From: an uncultured Roseobacter sp.
GTDB lineage: Bacteria > Pseudomonadota > Alphaproteobacteria > Rhodobacterales > Rhodobacteraceae
Direction: 5' to 3'
DNA length: 64,000 nt
Assembly: GCF_947495275.1 (NCBI RefSeq)
Contig: NZ_CANLYL010000009.1
Span: 1 to 64,000 of the forward strand
Within the stretch, counting starts at the first letter, position 1. Each line of letters starts with the position of its first letter. Below are positions 1 to 8,918 of the stretch, piece after piece. The notes beneath the pieces were generated by a model. It did not search any database. It saw only the letters and a list, made by a program, of their open reading frames with translations, and was not told the origin of the DNA. The translations under genes were made by a program, and so were the position numbers.

Positions 1-74
1 AGCGCGAAGAGATCCTGAACATGATCTGGGACATGGAAGAAGAAATTATGGGCGGTAAGGAGGACGCGGCATGA
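1..74 (+). CDS. 3' end of a gene, probably ABC transporter ATP-binding subunit (5' truncated)
   Basis: The first codons of the window form an open frame ending in EEIMGGKEDAA and a TGA at 72-74. That stop overlaps the ATG of the next gene (ATGA), so the two are co-translated. The visible 23 residues are rich in Glu and Met and carry no domain motif. The identity is inferred only from position: in taurine/sulfonate/nitrate transporters the ATPase gene usually directly precedes the permease gene. The rest of the gene lies outside the window. Confidence 0.6.
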   Translation, partial: REEILNMIWDMEEEIMGGKEDAA

Positions 75-1339
75 TCCCTCTGCTGATCTATATCATCATC
101 TTCGTGGCCGCGTTCTTTATTGTGACCAAGGTTGTGCAAGGCGCGGGTCTGCATGATTACACCTCGCTGAAAACCGTGACATTTGGCGATGAAAGTGCGG
201 TGCGGCCCAACCGGGCGGCGGGCATCATCTCGATCCTGACGATCTTTTTGATGTGGGGCATCTTTACCGGCTCCAGCCTGTTGCCGGGGTTCCTGCACGC
301 GCCGGGCCCCTATGAGGGGACCACGAGTTTTACCTATACGTCGCAGGCCGAGGGCCAATCGCCCGATGACGCAACCGTCACCGTCGTTGTGCACCCGCGT
401 GAGGTCGCGACAGAGGCACCGGAAGTTGAGCCGGGCGACGGCTTTGCCAAGAACGATTCCGCCGCGATTGCGCAGTGGCGTACCGGTCTGATCAACGTGG
501 ACCGCAACGATGACATCACCAAGAAAGACGGTGCCAAGGTCATCGCCATCAATGGCGAGAAGATCGCGCCGGGTGAAACGGTGAAGGTCGATGGGGGTGC
601 GGTGACCCTGTCGGACAAGGGCACGCCCAACTTCGAGCCCACCCGTGGCTGGCAGATGGAGCCGCTGTATCTGCCGGCCCCCGAAGTTGTTTGGAAACGC
701 TCTTTGCAGATTGCGTCAGAAGGCTTCCGCAATTTTACCCTGCTTGAGCACCTGGGCTACTCGCTGTTCCGCGTTGTGCTGGGCTTTTTGCTGGGCGCCG
801 TTGTGGGCATCCCACTGGGGTACGCGATGGGGTTGAGCGACTGGTTCCGCGGCTGGTTCGATCCGATTGTGGAGTTCATGCGGCCGGTGCCGCCGCTGGC
901 GCTCATTCCGCTGGTGATCATCTGGGCGGGCATTGGGGAGGCAGGCAAGATTATCCTGCTGTTCCTCGCCGCCTTGTGGATCATGGCGATTGCGGCGCGC
1001 TCGGGCGTGTCTGGTGTGAAAATCTCCAAGGTACACGCGGCTTACAGCCTGGGTGCCAGCAAGTGGCAGATCATGCGGCATGTGATCGTCCCCAACTCCC
1101 TGCCGGAAATATTCACCGGCGCGCGGGTGGCGATGGGCGTTTGCTGGGGCACGGTTGTGGCCGCCGAACTGGTGGCCGCCGAGCAGGGCGCAGGCATGAT
1201 GATCATGACGGCGTCGAAGTTCCAGAACACCGACATCGTGATCATGGGCATCATCCTCATCGGCGTCATCGGCTTTGGCATCGACATGCTGATGCGAGCC
1301 GCGGAACGGTTCCTGGTCCCGTGGAAAGGAAAAGGCTGA
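71..1339 (+). CDS. tauC: ABC transporter permease, taurine/sulfonate type, with long N-terminal extension
   Basis: Inner-membrane permease of the SsuC/TauC/NrtB family, importing an organosulfonate or similar anion. The BPD_transp_1 domain covers about residues 225-415, with the EAA-type cytoplasmic loop (AAYSLGASKWQIM then P) near 325-343. The C-terminal stretch VVAAELVAAEQGAG followed by TDIVIMGI is typical of TauC. Typical TauC is about 275 aa; this one is 422. The extra part holds two hydrophobic segments (about 1-24 and 50-72) and a soluble, beta-rich, probably periplasmic stretch of about 130 residues before the permease domain. The start overlaps the upstream stop. Taurine specificity is inferred; another sulfonate or nitrate-like substrate is possible. 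Confidence 0.8.
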   Translation: MIPLLIYIIIFVAAFFIVTKVVQGAGLHDYTSLKTVTFGDESAVRPNRAAGIISILTIFLMWGIFTGSSLLPGFLHAPGPYEGTTSFTYTSQAEGQSPDDATVTVVVHPREVATEAPEVEPGDGFAKNDSAAIAQWRTGLINVDRNDDITKKDGAKVIAINGEKIAPGETVKVDGGAVTLSDKGTPNFEPTRGWQMEPLYLPAPEVVWKRSLQIASEGFRNFTLLEHLGYSLFRVVLGFLLGAVVGIPLGYAMGLSDWFRGWFDPIVEFMRPVPPLALIPLVIIWAGIGEAGKIILLFLAALWIMAIAARSGVSGVKISKVHAAYSLGASKWQIMRHVIVPNSLPEIFTGARVAMGVCWGTVVAAELVAAEQGAGMMIMTASKFQNTDIVIMGIILIGVIGFGIDMLMRAAERFLVPWKGKG

Positions 1340-1381
1340 GCGGCAAAAAGGGCCGATCTGGCATCTAAAATCAAACAAATG

Positions 1382-1406
1382 AAAAAGGCTCCACGGGAGC
1401 CTTTTT
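1382..1406 (+). terminator. Rho-independent terminator after the tauC-like gene
   Basis: Perfect 11-bp stem (AAAAAGGCTCC / GGAGCCTTTTT) with a 3-base ACG loop, ending in a T-run. It lies 43 bases after the permease stop. Because the stem starts with A5 it could also act on the opposite strand. Confidence 0.9.
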
Positions 1407-1560
1407 CGCAATTTGAGGGCGTTTCAGGGGCGGCTGAGGCCAATTAGCAACCTTCAACCGACAGATACATCAAATTATGTTCAGCTTTGGTCAATATGCT
1501 TGTGTAATCCTGTACCTCGTTTATCCCTGAAGAAACGAGCGAACAAAAAGGCAGCCTTTC

Positions 1561-2613
1561 ATGACATCCGAGACCCCGTTTGAGGGCGCGATCCCGGTGG
1601 ATCCTGCGCCAAGGCCTGCTGCAAGCTGGGTGAAAGTCCTGGCGCAATACCGCGAACCAAACCCGGCGCGGTCGCTTTTTGAAATTGCCGTTAGCCTGAT
1701 CCCGTTTCTGGCCATCTGGGCAGTGGCCTGGTGGTTGCTGTCGGTCAGCTATTTTGCAGCTTTTGCATTGGCCTGCGTCAACGGATTGTTCCTGGTGCGC
1801 ATCTTCTGCATCCAGCATGACTGTGGCCACGGATCATTTTTTGCAAACCGCACCGCAAGCGACTGGGTCGGGCGCGGGCTCGGGATTCTGACGCTGACGC
1901 CTTATGACGTCTGGCGGCGATCCCATTCCATTCACCACGCTAGTTCAGGCAATCTGGAAAAACGCGGCATGGGCGATGTCGTGACCCTGACTGTGGCGGA
2001 ATATCGGGAGCGCAACTGGTTTGGACGTCTGCGCTACCGTGCCTACAGGAATCCGCTGGTGCTGTTTGTGCTGGGGCCAGCATATCTTTTTTATCTCGAA
2101 AACCGATTGCCGTTCGGCCTGATGGGGGATGGCTGGCGTATCTGGGCCAGCTCTATCGGCACAAATGTCGGCGTGGCCGTCAGTGTTGGGCTGATCCTCT
2201 ACTTTGGTGGTCTGATGCCGCTGCTGCTGGTGTTCGTCCCGACAACGCTGATTGCGGCCTCATTGGGGGTCTGGCTGTTTTACGTGCAGCATCAGTTTGA
2301 AGAGACTCATTGGGACCAACCCGAAGATTGGGCCCTGCACGAGGCCGCCCTGCACGGGTCTTCGCATTACGTCATGCCTCGCGTGCTGCAATGGTTCACC
2401 GCCAATATCGGCATTCACCACGTGCATCATCTTTACAGCCGCATCCCGTTCTACCGGCTTACCGAAGTGCTCCGTGATCATGCGGAGCTGGCGCAGGCGC
2501 AGCGGCTCAGCATCGGCGAGAGCCTTGCCTGCGCGCGGCTGCACCTTTGGGACGAAAAACAGCGCCGTCTGCTGTCATTCCGTCAGATGCGCGCAGCCTA
2601 CGGCGCGATCTGA
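1561..2613 (+). CDS. membrane fatty acid desaturase
   Basis: Integral-membrane di-iron desaturase, introducing double bonds into acyl chains of membrane lipids. The three histidine boxes are intact: HDCGH at residue 86, HSIHH at about 122 and HHVHH at 286. Hydrophobic pairs lie at about 40-75 and 195-240. The length of 350 aa fits bacterial DesA/delta-12-like enzymes. The ATG at 1561 has only a weak ribosome binding site. It is monocistronic as far as can be seen, behind the terminator at 1382-1406. Regiospecificity cannot be read from the sequence. Confidence 0.88.
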   Translation: MTSETPFEGAIPVDPAPRPAASWVKVLAQYREPNPARSLFEIAVSLIPFLAIWAVAWWLLSVSYFAAFALACVNGLFLVRIFCIQHDCGHGSFFANRTASDWVGRGLGILTLTPYDVWRRSHSIHHASSGNLEKRGMGDVVTLTVAEYRERNWFGRLRYRAYRNPLVLFVLGPAYLFYLENRLPFGLMGDGWRIWASSIGTNVGVAVSVGLILYFGGLMPLLLVFVPTTLIAASLGVWLFYVQHQFEETHWDQPEDWALHEAALHGSSHYVMPRVLQWFTANIGIHHVHHLYSRIPFYRLTEVLRDHAELAQAQRLSIGESLACARLHLWDEKQRRLLSFRQMRAAYGAI

Positions 2614-2802
2614 TCTTCACGAGGGTGTAACCCTATCGTAATCGGCAGAGAGTGGATTCGAATCCCTATCGGGGCTACGAGTTGATATCCTTGGGCCTAA
2701 GACCCAATAGTCACGGGTTTTATCCATGAAGCCATCCGTTTGCCTGAACTGGAGCGCCGCCGCCGCGCTGCTATGGCCTGCCCTCCGCCGCAGAGCCCGC
2801 TG

Positions 2803-3441
2803 ATGAAGCAAAGATGGATTCTGCTGGTACTTTTTTACCTGGGCCTGATGGGGCTGGGGTGGCTGATCAGTGGATTTGTCTCTCAAGCCATCGACATGAA
2901 GGCAGCCGCAGGTCAGGGCGGTAACATGATGTGGATGATGATGACGGTCTGCATGATCTACATGTTTGCCTCCGCCATCCCCTTCGTGCCGGGCGCTGAA
3001 ATCGGGTTGGCGCTGATTGCGGTTTTCGGCGCGCGTGTGGCTTTGCTGGTCTATGTCTGCATGATCTGCGCGTTGAGCCTGTCATATCTGTTAGGCCGGC
3101 TGGTGCCAGCAGCATGGTTGTCGCGCGCCTTCAACTCGCTGAGGTTTCGCAAGGCGGCCGCGCTTGTCGAGCAAATGGGAACCGCGGCACCGGGCGTGTT
3201 TGAGGCCCAACTGCGGGCACAGGTCAAAAACCGGGTGTTGCTGGCGTTGCTCGGCTACCGCTACATTGCGCTGGCCGTTGCCTTGAATGTCCCCGGCAAC
3301 ACGGTTGTGGGCGGCGGCGGCGGGCTGGCCTTGCTGGCGGGCATGAGCCGCCTTTTCAGCCCGCTGTGGTTCATCCTGACCCTTTTGATCGCGGTCGCCC
3401 CAATCCCGCTCACGGTTTTCATGATGGGCTACCAGCCTTAG
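2803..3441 (+). CDS. DedA/VTT-like membrane protein
   Basis: A 212-aa protein with about five hydrophobic segments. It contains a FVPGAEIG-like loop and a later GNTVVGGGGG stretch, reminiscent of the SNARE-associated (VTT/DedA/TVP38) superfamily of re-entrant-loop lipid or ion transporters. The assignment is tentative. I chose the ATG at 2803 (MKQRWILL), which places a hydrophobic segment at the N-terminus; an in-frame ATG at 2773 and one at 2740 would add arginine- and proline-rich residues. The stop codon overlaps the stop of the converging helicase gene. Confidence 0.6.
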   Translation: MKQRWILLVLFYLGLMGLGWLISGFVSQAIDMKAAAGQGGNMMWMMMTVCMIYMFASAIPFVPGAEIGLALIAVFGARVALLVYVCMICALSLSYLLGRLVPAAWLSRAFNSLRFRKAAALVEQMGTAAPGVFEAQLRAQVKNRVLLALLGYRYIALAVALNVPGNTVVGGGGGLALLAGMSRLFSPLWFILTLLIAVAPIPLTVFMMGYQP

Positions 3442-5540
3442 GGTTTGCGGCGGGGCCGGGCGTTGGGGCCCTTGCCTGCTTGCTTGCCACGCTTGTGCGG
3501 CGGCACAAACCGTTTGGAGGTGTCGGCAGCCCGCTTTTTCGACGCGCTGTTGTCGCGTTTCTTATCCGCCTTACCACCATCGCGATCACTGCCGTGCCCT
3601 GCGTTCTCGGCATCGCGCGCGCTGCGTTCCGCTTTGGCGACCTGCCGGTTTTCCTTGGTCCAGACCGGTTTGGCACGTGCCGCGCGGGGGGCCTCTGAAG
3701 GCGCGCCGGATTTTGCCTTGGGTTTGGCACCCGGCTTCATCGGCGAGCGGTCGGTCTTATGTGACTTTGGCGGCTTCTTGCCCTTGGGCGCGGCGGCGGG
3801 CTTATGCGGCTTGGGAGCCGCCTCGGCACGCGGTTTTTCGCGCGGAGCCGGTGAACGGGGTTTTGCATCCGCATCCAGCGGATCATAGGATGGCTTGTCG
3901 CGCCGGGGTTTTTTGAAATCAGCCTTGTCCCGATGCGGTTTGCGGTCGGGTTTGGGGCCGCGTTCCAGATCCGGTGCGGCCTCCAGACGGGTCAGTTTTG
4001 CCCCATCCTCCAACACCATGTCGGCCCCAACGGCTGCCACGAAGGCATCCGCGCGGCTGGCCAGAACCTCGACAAAGCTATGGCTTTGCTGCACGCGGAT
4101 CGCGCCGACATCGTCCTTGGTCAGGTTGCCACGCTTGCAGACCATCGGCAGCAGGACGCGCGGCTCCGCGCCGTCCTTGCGGCCCAGTGAGACCGAAAAC
4201 CAGACCGACGGGCCAAAGCTTTTGCGCGGGCGGTCGTCCTTGGCGGCAGGATCAGAAAGCTCTTCGGGGGCAGATTTGCGGGCGCGCGCGATATTGACAA
4301 AGGCGGCGGCCAGCTGATCGGGGGAAAACTGCGATACCAGACGCGCGACAAGCTCCTGCGCGTTCTCGGGGATCGGGTCGGTCCAGGAAGGGTCGGCAAA
4401 GAGACGCGCCTCATCTTCGGCCATGACGTCAGCGGCAGAGGGCGGTTCGGCCCATTCCACCTTCAGCTTGGCCCAGCCGATCAGACGATTGGCCTTTGAT
4501 CGCAGCTTCGGCGGCACGATCAGGGCGGAGACGCCTTTGCGCCCCGCCCGACCCGTCCGCCCCGAGCGGTGCAGCAATGTGTCCGAATTCGACGGCAGAT
4601 CCGCGTGGATCACCAGTTCCAGATTGGGCAGATCAATCCCGCGCGCCGCCACATCCGTGGCCACACAGACCCGCGCGCGCCCGTCCCGCAGCGCCTGCAA
4701 CGCATTGGTGCGTTCCGATTGGGTCAATTCGCCCGACAGGGCGACTACGGAGAAATTGCGGTTCGTCAGGCGCGAGGTCATACGTGCGACAGCGGCGCGT
4801 GTGTTGCAGAAAACAATGGCGTTTTTCGCCTCATAGAAACGCAGCACGTTGATGATCGCGTTGTCGATGTCGCGCGGATGGGTGTTCAGGGCGCGATACT
4901 CAATATCAGCATGCTGGCGCGCTTCACCAGCGGTGGAAATCCGCTGCGCATCCCTTTGGTAGCTTTGCGCCAGCTTGGCGATGGCCGCCGGAACGGTTGC
5001 GGAGAAGAGCAGCGTGCGGCGCGCCTCGGGGGCCTCGGAGAGGATGAATTCCAACTCCTCGCGAAAGCCCAGGTCGAGCATCTCGTCGGCTTCGTCCAGC
5101 ACCACGGCGCGGATCGCGGAAAGGTCGATGTTGCCGCGTTTGATGTGGTCGCAGAGCCGCCCGGGTGTGGCCACAACCACATGTGCGCCCCGTTCCAGCG
5201 CGCGCCGTTCCGTGCGGCTGTCCATGCCGCCGACGCAGGAGGTCACAACCGCGCCCGCCAGCCCGTAAAGCCACGACAGTTCACGGCTGACCTGCATCGC
5301 CAATTCGCGCGTGGGCGCGATGATCAGCCCCAAAGGTGCGCTGGCCGGGCCGAAATGGGTGCCCTCGCCCAGCAAGGTTGGTGCGATGGCAAGGCCGAAG
5401 CCTACGGTTTTGCCGGAGCCGGTCTGCGCGGATACCAGCAAATCGGCCTCCGTCAGTGCCGGGTCGGTGACGGCCTCCTGCACGGGGGTGAGCGTGTCAT
5501 AGCCCTGTTGGGCCAAGGCATCGGAAAGGGTCTGGATCAC
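3438..5540 (-). CDS. DEAD-box RNA helicase with DbpA-like RNA-binding domain
   Basis: ATP-dependent RNA helicase of 700 aa, probably acting in ribosome assembly or RNA turnover. Motifs (numbered from the GTG at 5540): TPVQ Q-motif near 18-21, Walker A AQTGSGKT 38-45, DEAD 149-152, SAT 180-182 and HRSGRTGRAG 324-333. A DbpA-type RNA-binding fold follows at about 440-510, then a Lys/Arg/Pro-rich disordered tail of roughly 170 residues. The frame stays open upstream to an ATG at 5768, but that stretch lacks helicase features. The GTG at 5540 has an AGGA site about 8 bases upstream and begins right before the Q-motif. Confidence 0.9.
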   Translation of the reverse strand: MIQTLSDALAQQGYDTLTPVQEAVTDPALTEADLLVSAQTGSGKTVGFGLAIAPTLLGEGTHFGPASAPLGLIIAPTRELAMQVSRELSWLYGLAGAVVTSCVGGMDSRTERRALERGAHVVVATPGRLCDHIKRGNIDLSAIRAVVLDEADEMLDLGFREELEFILSEAPEARRTLLFSATVPAAIAKLAQSYQRDAQRISTAGEARQHADIEYRALNTHPRDIDNAIINVLRFYEAKNAIVFCNTRAAVARMTSRLTNRNFSVVALSGELTQSERTNALQALRDGRARVCVATDVAARGIDLPNLELVIHADLPSNSDTLLHRSGRTGRAGRKGVSALIVPPKLRSKANRLIGWAKLKVEWAEPPSAADVMAEDEARLFADPSWTDPIPENAQELVARLVSQFSPDQLAAAFVNIARARKSAPEELSDPAAKDDRPRKSFGPSVWFSVSLGRKDGAEPRVLLPMVCKRGNLTKDDVGAIRVQQSHSFVEVLASRADAFVAAVGADMVLEDGAKLTRLEAAPDLERGPKPDRKPHRDKADFKKPRRDKPSYDPLDADAKPRSPAPREKPRAEAAPKPHKPAAAPKGKKPPKSHKTDRSPMKPGAKPKAKSGAPSEAPRAARAKPVWTKENRQVAKAERSARDAENAGHGSDRDGGKADKKRDNSASKKRAADTSKRFVPPHKRGKQAGKGPNARPRRKP

Positions 5541-5823
5541 GGGATGGGTCCTGTTTTTCTGAGGCAGCGTCCTGCTGCAGGGCCACATCTGCGGCCCGGT
5601 TGCGCGGTCGTTATGCCTTTGTGGCCGAAGAGTCGATGGCAATATGTGCAACGCTGCCCGGTACCAGATGCAATGCTGCAAAAAACCTCTTTGAATTGAG
5701 GATGTTGTCACAGAACCTACACGATCCGCGTGAATAGAAGACCCGCATGCAATCGTGACGATTGCCAATTGATGGATTCATATGCACAGTTGGCGTCAGA
5801 GTCTGAATTGGGAGATCATAAAA

Positions 5824-7134
5824 ATGAAAATGAAACATATGTTGTCGGCATCGGCGATGTCGGTGGTCATGGCCGCCCCCGCAATGGCGCAAACGGAAAT
5901 CGAATTCTGGCACGCGTTTACCGGTCGGCTGGGCGAACTGGTTGCAGAACAGGTTACGACGTTTAACGCCTCGCAATCCGATTACCTTGTCACCGCGACG
6001 CATAAGGGCAACTATTCCGAGACGCTGAATGCCGGGATTGCGGCCTTCCGTGCAGGCGAACAGCCCGACATCCTGATGGTGTTTGAAGTGGGTACGGCCA
6101 CGATGATGTCCGCCGCAGGCGCGATCAAGCCGGTCTATGAGGTCATGGCGGAAGCCGGAGCCGATTTCAATTCCGACGCCTATATCGGATCGGTCAAAGG
6201 GTATTATACGTCGAATGATGGCGAGATGCTGTCGTTGCCTTTCAACTCCTCGACGCCGGTGCTCTGGGTGAACCGCGACGCATTGACCGAAGCAGGCATT
6301 GATCCGAATGTGGATATGTCCACATGGGAGCAGGTGGGCGAGGTACTGGACCAGCTTAAGGCGGCGGGCAGTTCATGCCCGATGACAACGGCCTGGCAAA
6401 GCTGGATCCATCTGGAAAACTTCTCCGCCTATCACGACACGCCTTTTGCGACCAAAGCCAATGGGTTTGAGGGTGTGGACACCAAGCTGGCGCTGAACAG
6501 CCCTGCACAGGTGGCGCATGTTTCGGCCATGGGGCAATGGGCACAGGACGGCAAGTTCATCTATGCCGGGCGTCGCAATGAAGGCGGCGCCAATTTCCGC
6601 GCCGGTGAATGTGCGCTCTTTACCGAAAGCTCCGCCGGGTATGCGGGCATCAAGGCCGAAGCGCAGTTCGATTTCGAAGTGCGCCCGCTGCCCTATTGGA
6701 AAGCCCTGTCCGACGAGCCGCAGAACACCATCATAGGGGGCGCGTCCCTCTGGGTGATGGAAGGCCAGACGGATGAGGAATACAAGGGCGTTGCGGCGTT
6801 CCTGAACTTCCTCAGCTCGCCTGAAATTCAGGCCAAATGGCATCAGGACACCGGCTATCTGCCGATTACCACAGCGGCGGCTGAACTGACCAAGGAACAA
6901 GGGTTCTACGAGGCCAACCCCGGGACGGATGTGGCGGTGATGCAGATGACGGCCAAAGCGCCAACATCGAATTCCAAAGGTCTGCGTCTGGGGTCGTTCG
7001 ACCAGATCCGCGGCATCATCGACGAAGAGCTGGAAGCCGTCTGGTCCGGTGACAAGGACGCGCAATCCGCGCTGGACAGTGCGGCGGCCCGTGGCGACGA
7101 GTTGCTGCGCCGCTTCGAGCAAGCCAACCGCTAA
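5824..7134 (+). CDS. ugpB: sn-glycerol-3-phosphate ABC transporter substrate-binding protein
   Basis: Periplasmic binding protein of family 1 (436 aa), first gene of ugpBAEC. The signal peptide is KMKHMLSASAMSVVMAAPAMA with cleavage before QTEIEFWHAF. The N-terminal FWHAFTG and the later GNYSETLNAGIAAFR stretch are characteristic of UgpB. The ATG at 5824 follows a GGGAG site and puts the signal peptide at the N-terminus; an in-frame ATG at 5782 is less likely. The transporter usually feeds phosphate and glycerol supply and is often under phosphate control; I see no convincing Pho box upstream. Confidence 0.92.
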   Translation: MKMKHMLSASAMSVVMAAPAMAQTEIEFWHAFTGRLGELVAEQVTTFNASQSDYLVTATHKGNYSETLNAGIAAFRAGEQPDILMVFEVGTATMMSAAGAIKPVYEVMAEAGADFNSDAYIGSVKGYYTSNDGEMLSLPFNSSTPVLWVNRDALTEAGIDPNVDMSTWEQVGEVLDQLKAAGSSCPMTTAWQSWIHLENFSAYHDTPFATKANGFEGVDTKLALNSPAQVAHVSAMGQWAQDGKFIYAGRRNEGGANFRAGECALFTESSAGYAGIKAEAQFDFEVRPLPYWKALSDEPQNTIIGGASLWVMEGQTDEEYKGVAAFLNFLSSPEIQAKWHQDTGYLPITTAAAELTKEQGFYEANPGTDVAVMQMTAKAPTSNSKGLRLGSFDQIRGIIDEELEAVWSGDKDAQSALDSAAARGDELLRRFEQANR

Positions 7135-7140
7135 AAGACC

Positions 7141-7170
7141 CGCGCGCGCCGGAAAACCTCGGCGCGCGCG
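7141..7170 (+). other. strong intercistronic hairpin between ugpB and ugpA
   Basis: Perfect 11-bp GC-only inverted repeat (CGCGCGCGCCG / CGGCGCGCGCG) with an 8-base loop, starting 6 bases after the ugpB stop. No T-run follows, so it is unlikely to be a full terminator. Such hairpins behind binding-protein genes commonly protect the upstream mRNA or attenuate transcription, giving more binding protein than permease. Confidence 0.75.
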
Positions 7171-7179
7171 ACCTGACAC

Positions 7180-8061
7180 ATGGAAAAGCGCGTTACCTTC
7201 AAAGGGCTCTGGTTGCCGCTTCTGCTGGTTCTGCCGCAGATCGTGATCACGGCCGTTTTCTTCTTCTACCCCGCCGGGCAGGCGATCTGGCAGTCGCTGT
7301 TCATTCCGGACCCCTTTGGTCTGTCGATGCAATATGTGGGGCTGGGGAATTTCGAATACCTGCTGGGCAATTCCTACTACCGCGCGTCTTTCGTGACGAC
7401 GGCGGTGTTTTCGATCCTGGTGACCGTGGTGTCCATGGGCATCGCACTTTATCTGGCGGTGCTGGCGGACAGGCTGATCAAGGGATCGGGCGTCTACCGC
7501 ACGCTGCTGATCTGGCCCTATGCGGTGGCCCCTGCCGTGGCCGGGGTCTTGTGGCTTTTCATGTTCAACACCCGCGTGGGCGTGGTGACCTGGTATCTGG
7601 GCGTGCTGGGGTACGACTGGAACCACGTGCTCAATGGCGAAGAAGCCATGGGTCTGGTGGTCGTTGCCTCCGCCTGGGGACGTATCAGCTACAATTTCCT
7701 CTTCTTTCTGGCGGGGCTGCAATCCATCCCGAAATCGGTGATCGAGGCGGCGGCCATTGATGGCGCGCGTTTCTGGACGCGGTTCCGCACGATCGTCTTT
7801 CCGCTGCTGTCGCCCACGACCTTTTTCCTGCTGGTGGTCAACATCGTCTATGCTTTCTTTGAAACCTTCGGGGTCATTCACACGATCACGTCGGGTGGTC
7901 CGCAGCAATCCACCACCATCCTTGTCTACAAGGTGTTCTCGGATGGTTTCGTGGGGCAGGATCTTGGCTCTTCCGCCGCGCAATCGGTCATCCTGCTGGT
8001 GATCGTCGGGCTGCTGACCATCGTGCAGTTCAAATACATCGAACGACGGGTGCATTACTGA
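7180..8061 (+). CDS. ugpA: glycerol-3-phosphate ABC transporter permease UgpA
   Basis: Inner-membrane permease of the MalF-like BPD family, 293 aa with six predicted transmembrane segments. The EAA loop reads [20 protein letters not shown] in the C-terminal half. It follows ugpB across a hairpin and ends in TGATG shared with ugpE, so translation is coupled. With UgpE it forms the channel for sn-glycerol-3-phosphate or its diesters. Confidence 0.92.
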   Translation: MEKRVTFKGLWLPLLLVLPQIVITAVFFFYPAGQAIWQSLFIPDPFGLSMQYVGLGNFEYLLGNSYYRASFVTTAVFSILVTVVSMGIALYLAVLADRLIKGSGVYRTLLIWPYAVAPAVAGVLWLFMFNTRVGVVTWYLGVLGYDWNHVLNGEEAMGLVVVASAWGRISYNFLFFLAGLQSIPKSVIEAAAIDGARFWTRFRTIVFPLLSPTTFFLLVVNIVYAFFETFGVIHTITSGGPQQSTTILVYKVFSDGFVGQDLGSSAAQSVILLVIVGLLTIVQFKYIERRVHY

Positions 8062-8915
8062 TGGCGGAACGCACGGGCATGGTCGAAAAACGCGGCGCGG
8101 GGCTCTGGCTGACCCATCTGGGCCTGTGCATCGGGCTGCTCTTTATCTTCTTCCCGATCTGGCTGGCCTTTGTCGCCTCCACCGTCTCGCAACCCGAGAT
8201 CACGCAGCCGCCGATGCCGCTGCTGCCGGGAGATCAGTTTTTCGAAAACTACCGCAAGGCCTTGCTGGCAGGTGTCAATGCGCCCGTGGCCTGGATGATG
8301 CTGAATTCGCTCTTCATGGCGATGGGCATTGCCATCGGCAAGATCATCATCTCGCTGCTCTCGGCCTTCGCCATTGTTTACTTCCGCTTTCCCGGGCGAA
8401 AGACCTTCTTCTGGCTGATCTTTCTGACCCTGATGCTGCCCGTCGAAGTGCGGATCGTGCCGACCTATGAGGTGGTGGCCAGCTTCGGCATGCTCAACAG
8501 CTATTCGGGCCTGATCTTCCCGCTGATCGCCTCGGCCACGGCGACATTCCTGTTCCGGCAGTTCTTCATGACCGTGCCGGATGAGTTGGCCGAAGCCGCG
8601 CGGGTGGATGGTGCGGGACCAATGCGGTTTTTCCGCGATATCCTGCTGCCCATGAGCCGCACCAATATCGCGGCGCTCTTCGTGATCCTCTTTATTTATG
8701 GTTGGAACCAATACCTCTGGCCGCTGCTGATCACCACGGACCCTTCGATGAACACCATCGTCATGGGCATCAAGCAGATGTTCCCGTCGGGTGACGATAT
8801 TGCGGATTGGCCGGTGATCATGGCCACGTCGATCCTGGCGATGATCCCGCCGGTGATTGTGGTTGTGGGCATGCAGCGCCTGTTCATCCGCGGACTTGTA
8901 GACAGCGAGAAATAA
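8061..8915 (+). CDS. ugpE: glycerol-3-phosphate ABC transporter permease UgpE
   Basis: Second permease of the Ugp system, MalG-like, 284 aa with six hydrophobic segments. The EAA loop [20 protein letters not shown] is present. [12 protein letters not shown] segment near the C-terminus is typical of UgpE. The start codon overlaps the ugpA stop by one base and ugpC begins 3 bases downstream. Confidence 0.92.
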   Translation: MAERTGMVEKRGAGLWLTHLGLCIGLLFIFFPIWLAFVASTVSQPEITQPPMPLLPGDQFFENYRKALLAGVNAPVAWMMLNSLFMAMGIAIGKIIISLLSAFAIVYFRFPGRKTFFWLIFLTLMLPVEVRIVPTYEVVASFGMLNSYSGLIFPLIASATATFLFRQFFMTVPDELAEAARVDGAGPMRFFRDILLPMSRTNIAALFVILFIYGWNQYLWPLLITTDPSMNTIVMGIKQMFPSGDDIADWPVIMATSILAMIPPVIVVVGMQRLFIRGLVDSEK

Positions 8916-8918
8916 CAC

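Noticed and set aside
4569-5699. 376-codon plus-strand frame opposite the DEAD-box helicase
   Set aside because: The helicase on the minus strand has all catalytic motifs; the opposite frame has none.
5700-5730. Possible Pho box upstream of ugpB (TTGTCACAGAACCTACAC)
   Set aside because: Only the first half-site resembles the consensus; the second half matches at three of seven positions.
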